From Cystobasidiopsis lactophilus (taxonomy: Eukaryota; Basidiomycota; Agaricostilbomycetes; Agaricostilbales; Chionosphaeraceae), in NCBI GenBank assembly GCA_001599975.1, contig BCIO01000002.1:310001-374000 (forward strand): a stretch of 64,000 nt of DNA, in the 5' to 3' direction. How positions within the stretch are numbered: the stretch's first letter is position 1; each line of letters starts with the position of its first letter. The notes below the pieces were generated by a model. The model ran no database searches and was not told the origin of the DNA. It saw only the letters and a program-made list of their open reading frames with translations. The position numbers and the translations under genes were made by a program. Below are positions 33,659 to 43,846 of this stretch, in pieces.

Positions 33659-34859
33659 CCCGGCGCGGTAAGTGCTGTGCAGGGAGGGAACGTTGATGCT
33701 GAGTCGTGTTCGCTTGAGAAAGAGGGGGGCCTTCGAGGCGACCCCGGCGAAACAGATGCATTGAGAACCCGTCGTCACGTCAACAGTAGCAGGCAAACAG
33801 ACGCTCGTCCTAGCTCGTCCTACATTTGCCTGTTCAATCCTCTGTGATACTAAGTCGAGGCGATCATAGACGAGCTTTGGTCAAATGCAAATGCGCAGAC
33901 GCAAAGACAAGCGACAGCGGCAAGAGGCCTCCTTCTCTGTGGGTATGTGCCAATCTCTCGCGCCTGTCCAAGACGAGAAGCTGTCTGATTGGCTGTATAC
34001 ACGAGAAAAGAGCAAGAGCAAAGCCTGAGCAGAAGTATGAAAGAACTGGGATTGACGAGAGGCTAGGGCTGCCGGCGTCTGAGCCCGTTTGGCCACCCAA
34101 TTCAAAGCGCACTCTCTAATCAAGTCACAGACACGATTGCCACCCAGAAAACAAGCAGCTTCCAAGCAGTCTGCCAACCTAGCTCAGAGCGGTCAATTTG
34201 GAAGGCAGTTTGTCGAGCCGCAGACTGAACAAAAGCCGCGAATCGCGCTCCAAAGGCATTTGTAAGACACGAATGGGCAGTTCTAAAGCGGTCAAGTCTG
34301 GCAGAAAGTGGCAACCAAGACTTCGGGCTTGGTTGATGCGGCGCAGGAAATTAGCCTCGGCTCGACTTGCTCCGCCGCCATCCTCAGCAACTCTGGCCTC
34401 TGTAGGGGAATAATGGCCGAGATGATGGACCGCGGCTCGCTGGATCGCCGTCGCCCTCGCCCAAGGCTGCTTCACTAGTCGGAATCGTGAGTGGCAAGAT
34501 TTATGCGCAAAGGCTCCTGGACTGATTGGTTCTTGCTGGCTTCTGCAGGCTCATTCTTGTAGGTTCGTTGGTCGCATTAGGCAGAGACCAGACGTGTAGA
34601 CTGACGGCCAGTTGGATTGGATAGTGCTGACTGAGGAGGAGGAGGCTGCATTGGGCTTTGGGAAAATGAGCGTGCGTTGCTAGTCCCCTCTTCCTCCTTG
34701 CCCCCGCCGTCCTCATGCCTTGCTGGATTGACCCACAGTACCTAAAGATGGCAAGGTCGCCATCAAGCTCATCTCCAGGACGCTAATCAGGCTACTCTAT
34801 GGTGCGCTTGCCTTCCCGCTCAGGCCTTTTTCGTGTTGGCTGAACTTTTGCCACCCAGG
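33659..34859. other. intergenic, promoter of family B copy 2 plus an uncertain open frame
   Basis: 33720-34020 is the duplicated family B promoter. A minus-strand open frame at 34179-34475 (ending RLDKLPSKLTALS) has modest coding character, but its counterpart in unit 1 (31590-31800) is interrupted. It may be an old exon or chance. The 3' end of the stretch is the leader of the next plus-strand gene. Confidence 0.45.
34847..34855 (-). promoter_or_regulatory. TTTGCCACC element next to a start codon
   Basis: Exact TTTGCCACC ending 4 bp before the ATG at 34860. At this distance it would lie in the 5' UTR, so if functional it may act as an initiator or downstream element. Confidence 0.35.
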
Positions 34860-36200
34860 ATGTCTGGACGCCGGGCTAGCGTCATGTCCATTGACTTGCT
34901 CAAGAAACGAAGTGGTGAGTCTCAAAAGGTTCGAGTTCAAGTGGCGTGCCAAAGCTGAGACTTCCTTCAATTTCAGGCGAAGGACGTGGTGGCGACATCT
35001 TGCCAGCCCGGTCTTCGAGCTACTCCTGCCTTCCGTGCAAACGATCCACCCCAAGTCCAAGCAGCAGACAAGGGCCAGAACCGCCACCGGGGCAGAATGG
35101 CTTCCACCTTCGAGACTCGCGCGGCTCCTCCGACCTCGGCTCCCGCGACTTTGCAGCTAGCAGGGACCGAAATTACCCTTCCTCCTCGGACCGCTTACCT
35201 CCTCCAAATGGCGTTCACAAGAGCTGGAACGGCAGTGGCGATCAACCGCTCACTCCACCTTTGCCGCCGCCAGCCAGGTTCAACTCAGACTACCGGAACT
35301 CCGATCCGAAGAGCCCTGGCAAAGGCTTCTCAGTACACCGAGCCGCCGCAGCGATCCCCAATGGCCTACCTTGCGTTGGTCCGACTGAGCCAACAGCGCC
35401 GCCGCCGAGGGCTTTGCCCATCTCGACCAACCGGTCCGCCTCTCCCTCTAAACCGCCGCTGTCGCCTCCGCTCCCATCTCGACCTGCCTCTGTGACAAAG
35501 ACGCCGTCGTCCGCCACGTCTTTTGCCCACCCAAACGGGGCCGCGGAAATGGAGGAAGGCGAAGATGTGGATGTGGACCTCTTGCCACCCACCTCAAACT
35601 TTACTCCCCCGCTGCTACCTCAAGCGCCATCAGAAACGGCTTCGATGCCGCTGCAAGCGAAAGAAGAAGGCGAAGAGGAAGACGTGGGCGCCTTTGCAGA
35701 GCGCGTCGGTCAGCATGGACCTCGAAACGCCCTCGACTTCTACCTTTGTGCCGCCGACGCTTTCATTCCTGCCAGAGGAAGCACAATCTGCGCCGTCAAG
35801 TCCAGCCGCCACCGTGCACTTGGGAACGCCCGCCACTTCCACTGTCCCTCCTTCGGCTCTAGCGCTCCAATCAGAAACCGCAACTTCATTCCCGCCTCCT
35901 CCACTATCGGAACCCAACCTCGCACAGCCAGAAGAGGAGACGCACTTGACCGGCATCGCAGCTGCAGACCACGACCAAGCCGCGCTGCCTTCCAGCTCAC
36001 TGGTCGAAGATGGGCAAGCCCCAGAACCTTCCCTTCTGCCAGTCGACGATCTACAAAAGATTGAAGAGTCAGAAGCAGAGCTTGCACCACCGGCACTCGG
36101 ACCTCTGGCAACTCGGACCGCTGGCCAACGAGCCGAGGGAGGCGTGCAGTTGACACCTCGTAATGGACTGCGACGCCCATCATGCCTGTTGATAGTTTGA
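34860..36200 (+). CDS. Pro/Ser-rich low-complexity protein, unrecognised
   Basis: Not recognised. ATG 34860 gives MSGRRASVMSIDLLKKRS; a GTGAGT donor and TTCAG acceptor near 34977 join it in phase to GEGRGGDILPARSSSYSC. The rest is Pro/Ser-rich with acidic patches (EMEEGEDVDVDL, EEGEEEDVG) and is probably disordered. Near 35.69 kb the coding frame jumps: the second half (SMDLETPSTSTFVPPTLSF and DDLQKIEESEAELAPP) reads in the next frame with no plausible intron. I infer a one-base deletion in the draft, or a real lesion. The stop used is 36200, uncertain. Confidence 0.5.
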
Positions 36201-36387
36201 GCAGTCGATCTAGTACCGCGTACAATTCCTTGAAAATTTCAGACTTCGGGGCAAATACAACCTTGGAAGGAAGCCGACATTTGCGAGTAGACCCTTGTCC
36301 TAATACAGCGAATGCAAATCTGCCCTTGGAGTGCACCTCTTCACGCTTGCCGTCCACGTTCACTCGAACTTCATGTTCGTCCTCCTC

Positions 36388-37655
36388 TCACGGTCTCTCG
36401 AACTTCATCGTGGTTCTCCTCTCCCGTTTGTCTTTTCGGACCGTGTCAAAAACGGTCACCTCCGCAACGTTTCGACCGTGACCCAGGCGAGCCATGGCGT
36501 CGAGATCACTCTGCATAAGAAAGGGAGGATGAGAGATCACCACTATCTCAGCTGACGGAAACACTCACCGACAGAGAGTCTCTTCGGCCCCGTTTTTTGC
36601 TGCTGCTGCTGTCCGGGGTGCTCAGCTTGGTGTGGGCGAGAGCGGCGCTAATGGCTTTCGAAGGTGTGGAAGGCGCGCTAGCCATGGGGATGGTGGGCTG
36701 AGAAGTGCGAAACTTGCCGCCGACGAAGTCCACCTCCGCCTCTTGTTGTTCACCGTCGAGGGAGATTTGGGAGGTGCGACCATGTCTGTGGTCGGAGAAC
36801 GCCGAGGAGATGGGATCGTCGAAAACGTTGGTGGACTTGGCGAGGAAAGGGTTGTTGGACTCCTCGTCCGAGTAGGAAGGCGACGCAGGCAGCGACGTCT
36901 TGACTTGAGAGCGAGGACTCTTGTCGACTTTCTCCTTGGCGTTCAAGACGGAGGCAGGCGAAGATGTCGCGTCTTTAGTCACACGAGCGTTGCTGGGAGG
37001 AGAGTCACTGCTGCCAGTGAAGGCGGACAAAGGCGATGGCGAGGCAGGGCTACCAGCTTGGCCGGCTGGCGGAGCTTCTCCAGTTTTCTCGCCCTCGACA
37101 TCCACAACCCTGTGATCCGAGTTCTTGCTAGAGCCAATGCCATGGGCCTCGTCCCAAAGCGCTTCAAACTGCAACCCTGACTTGTTCAGATTGCTCTTTG
37201 GTTCATCAATGAACGGATTGGTAATCAAAGCACCTCCATCACGTAGTAGCAGTGGAATAAATCCGTCTCTTCTGGATCGAAGACGTGCTTGGACAGGCGC
37301 ACCAAATCATTGTAATCAGCGGTGTCGACCTCGAGCTTGGCCAGCTGGTCGACGATGGAGGCCATGCGCGCGGCCACTCGCTCGCTCTCTGGAAAAAAGG
37401 CGCCCGAGGCGAAGTGCGCTCGAGCGAGTTGCTCGGCGCAGGTGGACGGCGAAGCTTCAATGGGACTGTGGTGGGTTTTGTAAACAGAAGGGCAAAAAGG
37501 GCCTAGAACCGAAAGACGTACTCAGAGAGGAGCAGCGCCCGGGGCACTTCGTGCATGAGGGCTTCGGCAGCCTCTGAGGTCCATTCTTCAGGCTGCAAGG
37601 CCTCTTGAGCGGCGGCCAGCTCGAGGATGGCTGCAAAGCTCAGAGCCTGCCTCAT
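36388..37655 (-). CDS. unrecognised protein with N-terminal helical part and Ser-rich tail
   Basis: Not recognised. ATG 37655 gives MRQALSFAAILELAAAQEAL; an alternative first exon begins at ATG 37734 (MPVQFDVKDT). A GTACGT donor near 37520 joins ...RALLLSD to PIEASPSTCAEQLARAHF. The next exon has MASIVDQLAKLEVDTADY and EETDLFHCYYVME; here the frame shifts by one base into GALITNPFIDEPKSNLNKS, again possibly a sequence error in a G-run. A Ser/Pro-rich region follows, then a GTGAGT donor after RRDSLS. The last exon reads LDAMARLGHGRNVAEVTVF and ends MKFERP at 36388. The overall shape, helical head plus disordered tail, gives no function. Confidence 0.5.
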
Positions 37656-39491
37656 TTCTCAGCGCGTTGTTGCCGCCAGTGGCCAGGCTGCACTCACCGT
37701 GTCTTTCACATCGAATTGAACAGGCATGGTCACAGTGTGGACACTTGGGAGAGAGCGAGAGGCGCAAGAGCATCGGGCGAGGTCTGGGTCCAGCAGAAGG
37801 CCCAGGTGTCACAAGTGGTGCAGGGCCAACAAGCGGCTGGCTGCCCCCAAAGTGCCAGCAGAGTTCACTCAAGCAACAGGAGACCGAACAGGGATCTCGA
37901 CTGCAAAACACGGGAACTCAAGGCGCGAGGGCGACAACTGCAAACGATGGCAAACGAGCGCGGTGGCAAATTTGTTTCGTTGCACAGACCCCATTTGATG
38001 TTCGTCCATATCTCAGAAATAGAAGCAGAGAGAAGCTCAGACAGGTAGATGAGACACTTTGACGGCTTAGGCGGCGAGTCCGCGCGCAAACCCCCTGGAC
38101 TCCATCCGGTCTGAGATCTTCTCCGCCCAAACCGAATCTTGCCGCACTCACAAGAAGACGAAGTATAGCTAGTTCAGAGATTGATGAATACCTGGTGATA
38201 AGCAACAGCAAAGTCAGACAGGGACGATGTGACCCACATAGCTTGAGAAACCGACCTACTGCATTTAAAAGCTCCATAGGACGTGAGTGGCGCAAAGTGG
38301 CATGTCTAGAGCTGACCTATACACGCTAGAGCGATGGCCGCAGCCACGAGGCGCTTGTGCCACCATCCTCCCAGACACAGCAACTCTCGTGGCTAGCCTG
38401 CAAGCAGTTCACATACTGCTCGCGCTGTTCGCAGGTACACATCACCGCCCGAGATTTGTGTTCTAGCATCGCGAGAAGCAATAGCAGCACAAGCGCGAAG
38501 TGAGGGGGTTTGGCAGTCCACGCCGAAAACGACGGACGTTAGCCCTCTTCAGAGGAAACAACCAGTGCCGTAGCAGAAAGAAAGATGTCAAGAAAGACCG
38601 CGGAAAGCGAGCGGATCATGGCCGACCCAGCGAGGGAAAACAAAGGCGATCGAATAATAGCAGCTATCGACAGCCTCGCAGCGGATTCATATGGGGTGAT
38701 CATAGCGATAAATCGGTGGCACACAAGCGAAAAGCAGGCTCAAAAAGGCAAAGCAGGATTGAGGAAATTAGCTGGTGGTTCGTCTCCAAAACAAGCTTGA
38801 AGGCGTGAGGAATGCTGATCAATACGCGGTCCGAAAAAAAAGGCTTAGGTTGAGGAATGTAATGAGAACCAGTGTTGAGCTGGACAACGCTGCGGGGATG
38901 CCTTGCTCGTCAGCAAAGGCGCGCAGTTTGTCGAATCGCCCCCGGGTTGCCTGCCGACCCCTCTTATCCGAAAGGTTTAGCACGCGCAACTGGGTGACTG
39001 AATCCTCTAGTATTCCGGTGGAAGCAATTCTGCCTAGGCTAAGGCAGAATCGCAAAAGGCACTGTTGCGTTCTGCGTGTAATGCGTGTCGGTGGCCGTTG
39101 AAACCCAAAAAAATTTGGTGGCGTCGTGTCAGCCGTTTACCAGAAAGCGGCAATCCGCCTTCAATTCCGGGGGGCAATCCTTGAACAGAAGCCACACATA
39201 GGTCAAGTAGAGCATCAGGCAAGACCGAGCACACGTAATCTGGAGAACAGAGGCAAAATATGCCCCATGTCATTTCAAACTGAAGGAAAGCAAGGCACAC
39301 CTCCGCATTTGCCACCGCTTGCTTTGGCGCAGGTCCTCTCTTGGTAGTCGAGAAAAACGAGGGAGGCGGTCGTGGGACTCGAGCGATCGCCAGCAACAGA
39401 GCCGGGCGCACGCCGTCTCCCACCGCCATCGCAGAACATGACCACGCCCACTTTGTCCGCTCTCCACTGGCACAAGTCGAATGAACACTCT
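37656..39491. other. 1.8 kb without a confident gene
   Basis: Contains promoter DNA of the gene at 37655, with an exact GGTGGCAAA at 37962-37970, and a second copy, reversed, at 39308-39316. A minus-strand open frame at 38819-39055 (LEDSVTQLRVLNLSDKRG) has some coding character but no start or partner exon that I can fit. Another near 38180-38300 (MELLNAVGRFLKLCG) is similar. They may be exons of an orphan gene I cannot assemble. Confidence 0.45.
37962..37970 (+). promoter_or_regulatory. GGTGGCAAA element
   Basis: Exact GGTGGCAAA followed by TTTG, about 230-310 bp upstream of the two possible starts of the minus-strand gene ending at 36388. Role inferred from recurrence only. Confidence 0.35.
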
Positions 39492-39997
39492 TCACTCTGA
39501 CCAGTGAGCTCCTCCCAGCACTCTTCCGACCTTGTCTTCGTTCAGCGACTTGGTGTCCTCGTCCGCCCTGCTAGACCGCGCTGGACTGGAGGTGCTGGAT
39601 TGGGAATCGGCCACATTTTCTAGCAAGCGGGTCGTGTACTCTTGCGCAGACGCTGCCATCCAATCCGCCTCGCTTAGCCTTGCGCGCCTGCAATTCCGGC
39701 TCGAGGTCACTGCCTCGCGAAATGCCTGATCAGGACTTTCTCCTCTAGCTGATCCAAATAATAGGAGCGCACTTATTGTACTCCTTCTTGACGTTGTCGG
39801 TAGCGTGGTAGGACAAGGGGATGTCATAGCCAGTCACCGCTGACATTCACCACCTGAGACTTGCTGGTCAGCATTCATACCTGGCAGATGAAGTTGAAGC
39901 GGCCACGCACACTGATCATATCGTAGGAGTCAGAACAAAAGCCACCGAGTCTACGAACGAGTCCCGCGTAGTTCGAGCTGGCCGCCGCAGAGCCCAT
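39492..39997 (-). CDS. small unrecognised protein
   Basis: Not recognised. ATG 39997 gives MGSAAASSNYAGL; the best-fitting model then uses a GTTCGT donor, a 31-nt mini-exon, and a GTATGA-donor intron into VTGYDIPLSYHATDNVKKEY. A 28-nt stretch from a GTGCGC donor to CTAG would be a very short intron but keeps frame into GESPDQAFREAVTSSRN. The last exon ends LNEDKVGRVLGGAHWSE at 39492. About 120 residues, acidic/Ser-rich C-terminus, no signal or membrane segment. The mini-exon and tiny intron lower my confidence in the 5' half; the 3' exon looks sound. Confidence 0.45.
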
Positions 39998-40379
39998 TTT
40001 TGTTATTTGTAAGGACTGCCTCTTCCTCATCCACTCAAGCGCAAGGCAGCACTACCGCATTTCTGCCAAATTCAAATCAGCAAGACGAGCACCTCGAAGG
40101 CCGCGACTTTGCCTTGAAGAACAGGGGAAGGCAGGCCGGGCCGCGGAGGGCTCTGATGCAAGGCAGACAGCAATAAAGACGAGACGGCCAAGGCAGCTGT
40201 CGATTAGTGAGCAACAGACTCGTTTTGCTTGAAGCAATCGAACAACAGCGTCGCCCAAAGGCAGACTCCAAAGGAGCGCCCGCCGACGTCTTTTTGGCGG
40301 AAGAAGCGCAAGACGCGAAGGTTGGCTCGAAGTGCTCAGTTTTGGGTTGGTGCAGTTCGTGGGAATGCATTTCGAAGCT

Positions 40380-41062
40380 ATTCAAGGAAGAAATTATGGA
40401 CTGTTTCACCGAGACGTACGAGGGAGCTATGTGAGAGAAGCGGCAGGCAAGGCGCCACCGAAGAGAATCCGCCACCCATGTCTGGACGCTTGCCTGATGC
40501 TTTGTAAAGTCTACAGGAGATGTCAGAATGAAATTTTCGCATCCAGAACGACATGAAGCTAGAAAGGAACGAGCCTGGCGGAGGTGGTGGTTGCACCACT
40601 TTGGCCGGCTTTAGCGAGGCGACGTCTTGTCGCTTAGAAAATTTTGGCCATAGATTAAGTGTGAAAAAGAGGAAGGCAGCCACCAGGCCGGATGTAAATG
40701 AAGAGAGATCGCCACAAAGGTGATCACCGTCATTTTTGCCCTAAGCCGGCCATCAGAAGAATGAGGCATGGATGAGGAGAGAAAGGCGTACGAATCATCA
40801 TTTGGGGGATCATGCGATCATGGCCAAGTTTAGCCAGAGCAGGAGGGAAAGAAATGGCCCTGCGGCGGTGGAGGAAGAACACGATGCTTGTCGCACCAGA
40901 GCAAGCGGGAGTTAAGACGTTGCCTGTGAGTAGCACATCAATAAGCATCTCTGAAGAGGTAGCAGCGCTCAGAACGCACAATTTCATTTCGATTCCGTTC
41001 CCCAGTTGGACCTGCAGGGTCAATCGGGCGGCCATTGAGAGCCAGCTGCCATAGGAGCTCAT
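40380..41062 (-). CDS. possible DUF6534-like fungal membrane protein (partial model)
   Basis: Fragments on the minus strand resemble the conserved half of basidiomycete integral membrane proteins of the DUF6534 type. One exon reads KLCVLSAATSSEMLIDVLL and then SIVFFLHRRRAISF followed by LAKLGHDRMIPQMMI. After an intron comes FTSGLVAAFLFFTLNLWPKF. In the family a helix with a conserved Asp is followed by a FLxRxR loop, D.MI and a helix with TxGL, which fits. About 12 extra residues between LLTG and SIVFF may be an in-frame insertion or a small intron. The N-terminal helices expected upstream (41.1-42.0 kb) were not found, so this may be a relic. The C-terminus is uncertain. Confidence 0.4.
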
Positions 41063-42077
41063 CTTGCAAATTCAGTCACATCTGAGGAGGTCATGACATC
41101 TTCTGGCTGTGTGGATGGCATAGCTCGAATGAAGCAATGGTTCGCGCATGCCTCCACCCTTGTCAACTAGACATCCGAGCAAATATGGCGAGACAGCACC
41201 CAAAGAATGTGAAGGGTACAGAATTACCGAGCTTAAGGGTCTTTCAGGACGATTGGCTATCAAGGAAGGTTGTCCATGCGCAAGGTTGAGGCTGAAGCAG
41301 TCTTGTTTGGCTTCCGATCCCCTGAAAAGAGAAGGGTCTATCAAAGCCACATGATGGACGTGCCTATCCTTTAAACAGCACGAAGAAGGGCCCCAAAAGG
41401 CGTCGCTGTTTCCCGGCTAGCATGGAAAGAGAATTGCTAGCGGCCGGGCGCAGGTGAAGTTGAAAGGCAGAAGTGCGCCGTCTGGTCGATGAAACGGTCC
41501 GTGTCAAAGAAGTAGATCAATCAAAACGCCCAGAAATAGCCATAAAGATGGCTTCGATGTCTTAAGAGTTAGTAAGGCATTGTCCTCGGGAGAATGCCAT
41601 TTGCCAGCTTCTTCGAAAGCGTGGCGTACGTTGGGCGACCTGAGTCACGGAGCAGACAGTGACGCTACTAGTGAGATATGACAATCTTCCAGAGCATAAG
41701 AGCGCCAACGGCACAACAGTCATCTGGCAATTGGGCAATGGCACTCATACGACTCCAAAATGGCGCATATCGCTGAGACGACCCTGCAGGATACTTTCTA
41801 TAGTGTATAAAAACACTACCCTCTGCCAAAGTGGAACCATTTTGTAGTCATTTCTGTGCGTCAGGTCAGACGGGTCACATTCGCGCACAGTTTGCTGGGC
41901 CACATTCTCATCAAGGGTCGAGAATGGCGCTCGCAGCACATTGAAAAGTCATCAATAAGCAGTCCCAGGCACTCAAACGAAGCCCCAAGCGAAACCATCG
42001 GTGGCGGCACCTGCGCAAGCCGTTTTCGCCCCTCAAAAACCGTTTCTGACTCGCTCCACGAATTCGCGGTTGCCAAC
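41063..42077. other. intergenic, TAF12 promoter side
   Basis: About 1 kb. Short minus-strand open frames occur (41072-41350, 41562-41744) but none forms a convincing exon. The right part is the TAF12 promoter and leader. Confidence 0.5.
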
Positions 42078-43576
42078 ATGTCTGCTCCCTTTCAACCGAT
42101 GGACCAGACCATGCTGGAGACCCTCATGAGTAGGTAGCGGCCTAGTGCGGCCTTCGAAAAGCTTTCCTCATCCTCCTTTCGCGGAAAGACCAGCAGCCCC
42201 AGCTCATTCCAAACCTGTTGGCCGCGTACAAGAACGGCACCTTGCCGCCTGAGCACCAAGGTCTCTTCACCTCGGTGATGGCGGCCATGCGGGAGAGGCA
42301 AGGGCGGATCCAGCAGCAACAGCAGCAGCAAGGGGGCAACACGCCAGGAGGCGACAACGGCGGCCCTCCTCCGTCTGTGGGCGGCCCAGCTCGCACTTCG
42401 ACGCCCGTGCCAGCAGCTGCCGCGCCGTTGAACTTGGCAACGGCCTCCAGCAACGAGATCCTCATGGATTTCAAGACTTCCAAGGAGCGCGAGAATCAGC
42501 TGAGGGGCTTTCTCAGCCGCCCGGGCACCTCAGACCAGGATCGCCAGCGGGCGACTTCCTTGCTGAACCAGACGATTGCCCACATCACTCAACTCCAACC
42601 TCGCATCACCGCCATCATGAACGCTGCCAACATGAACGGCAACCGAATGATGGGTGGCTCGCCCGCTTCCACGCCCGCTGCCATTCCGCCCGCTGGCAAC
42701 GCTGGCGCTACGCCCGGCGCTGGCTCCCCAGCTCCACTCGCCCGCCCCAGCCCCGCCGCAATGACCATGCCCAACCCAACCGGCGCTTCCAGTGGCAGTG
42801 GGGCGCCCTCCAACTCGACTGCGGCTGCTCCCAACGACCCGTCCGCCCAGCAGGCGACGCAACCCGCTCAACCCCAGAGCCGGGCCGCCGCACCCACCAG
42901 CGCTGCCTATACCTCTGACCAGCACGCCATCTTGGCCGGCATCGCTGCCCAGCCCGTCAAGGCCGAGGCAGGAGGCCCCTCTCGCCCTACGCTCACCCAG
43001 GGCCTCTCCACTCTGTCGCCCGGATTGGGCACTCCGGCCATCACCAAGCCCCCACAGACTACTGCGCCCGAGAAAGGCATCGTTTCCCGGCGCAAGTTGC
43101 AAGAGTTGCTGGAGAGCGTGATGGGCGGCGACCAGAAGGCCGAGATGGAACCAGAGGTCGAAAATGTAGGCTGCCCTCATCATGCCCCGCCCATTTCAAA
43201 TCTAAATATCTCGATGTCAGCTTTTGCTCGAAGTGGCCGACGAGTTTATCGACTCAGTGACCCGCTTTGCCTGCAAGCTGGCTCAGCACCGCGGAAGCGA
43301 ACGCTTGGAGGCTCAGGTACGCCTCGCTGTTCTGTTGTTACTACTGTCTGACGTTCTTTAACAGGATGTGCAATTGCATTTGGAGCGCAGCTGGGGCTAC
43401 AAGATCCCAGGATGGAACTCAGAATCCGTTCGCATCACTCAAGTATGCCCAATCATGCTTTTGATGTCGGCCGCCCATGCTGACGTTTTGGTGCACAGTC
43501 CAAGAAGCCCCAAATCCCTGCAGGCCACCTGGCGCGCCTGAACGCTGCCAAAGAAGCCCAACGCAAGCGCATGTGA
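42078..43576 (+). CDS. TAF12: transcription initiation factor TFIID subunit TAF12
   Basis: Histone-fold subunit shared by TFIID and SAGA, where it pairs with TAF4 or Ada1. ATG 42078 ([19 protein letters not shown]) is followed by an intron near 42137-42190. The N-terminal half holds a polyQ run and long Pro/Ala/Ser-rich disorder. The H2B-like histone fold is at the C-terminus, spread over four exons: [18 protein letters not shown], then [37 protein letters not shown], and a final exon ending KEAQRKRM at 43576. Each junction keeps the frame (for example EVEN joined to LLLEVADEF via a GTAGGC donor). The TOK channel starts 270 bp downstream on the same strand. Confidence 0.92.
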
Positions 43577-43846
43577 ATTTGTTGCCCGTTTCTCGGCGCG
43601 CTCGCGCGAGAGGGCCCCGTGTACTATATTTGAACGTGAATCGTGCTACCAAAGATGCTAGCAACGCATTGCCACCACTGTCCCCCTATTGAGATTCACG
43701 GCCGCTCCCTCGAGGAGCTTCTCCGCGTGCGACCGACGAAAATCCCCTTCTGAAGGAACGCCTTCCTTCGTCCTTCGATGTACTCGCCGTCCGTCCGTCA
43801 GGACTTCTCTTTGACACTTTGAAGCCTGAAGGCACCTCCTCGTCGA

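Larger units (their letters stand above)
29160..34480. repeat. tandem duplication, two units of about 2.65 kb
   Basis: Unit 1 runs from about 29160 to 31790 and unit 2 from about 31797 to 34480. Each holds, in the same order, a piece of LNP1-upstream DNA, one family B gene, that gene's promoter, and a flank. Only unit 1 keeps an intact LNP1 start beside it; unit 2 carries just the upstream piece. Homology is clear in promoters, start regions and final exons and weaker in between. Confidence 0.75.

Noticed and set aside
35740-36363. Minus-strand open frame of about 200 codons overlapping the Pro-rich gene
   Set aside because: It partly looks coding (EIFKELYAVLDRLLKL), but it overlaps exons on the other strand and I could not join it to the minus-strand gene ending at 36388. 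Left out pending transcripts.
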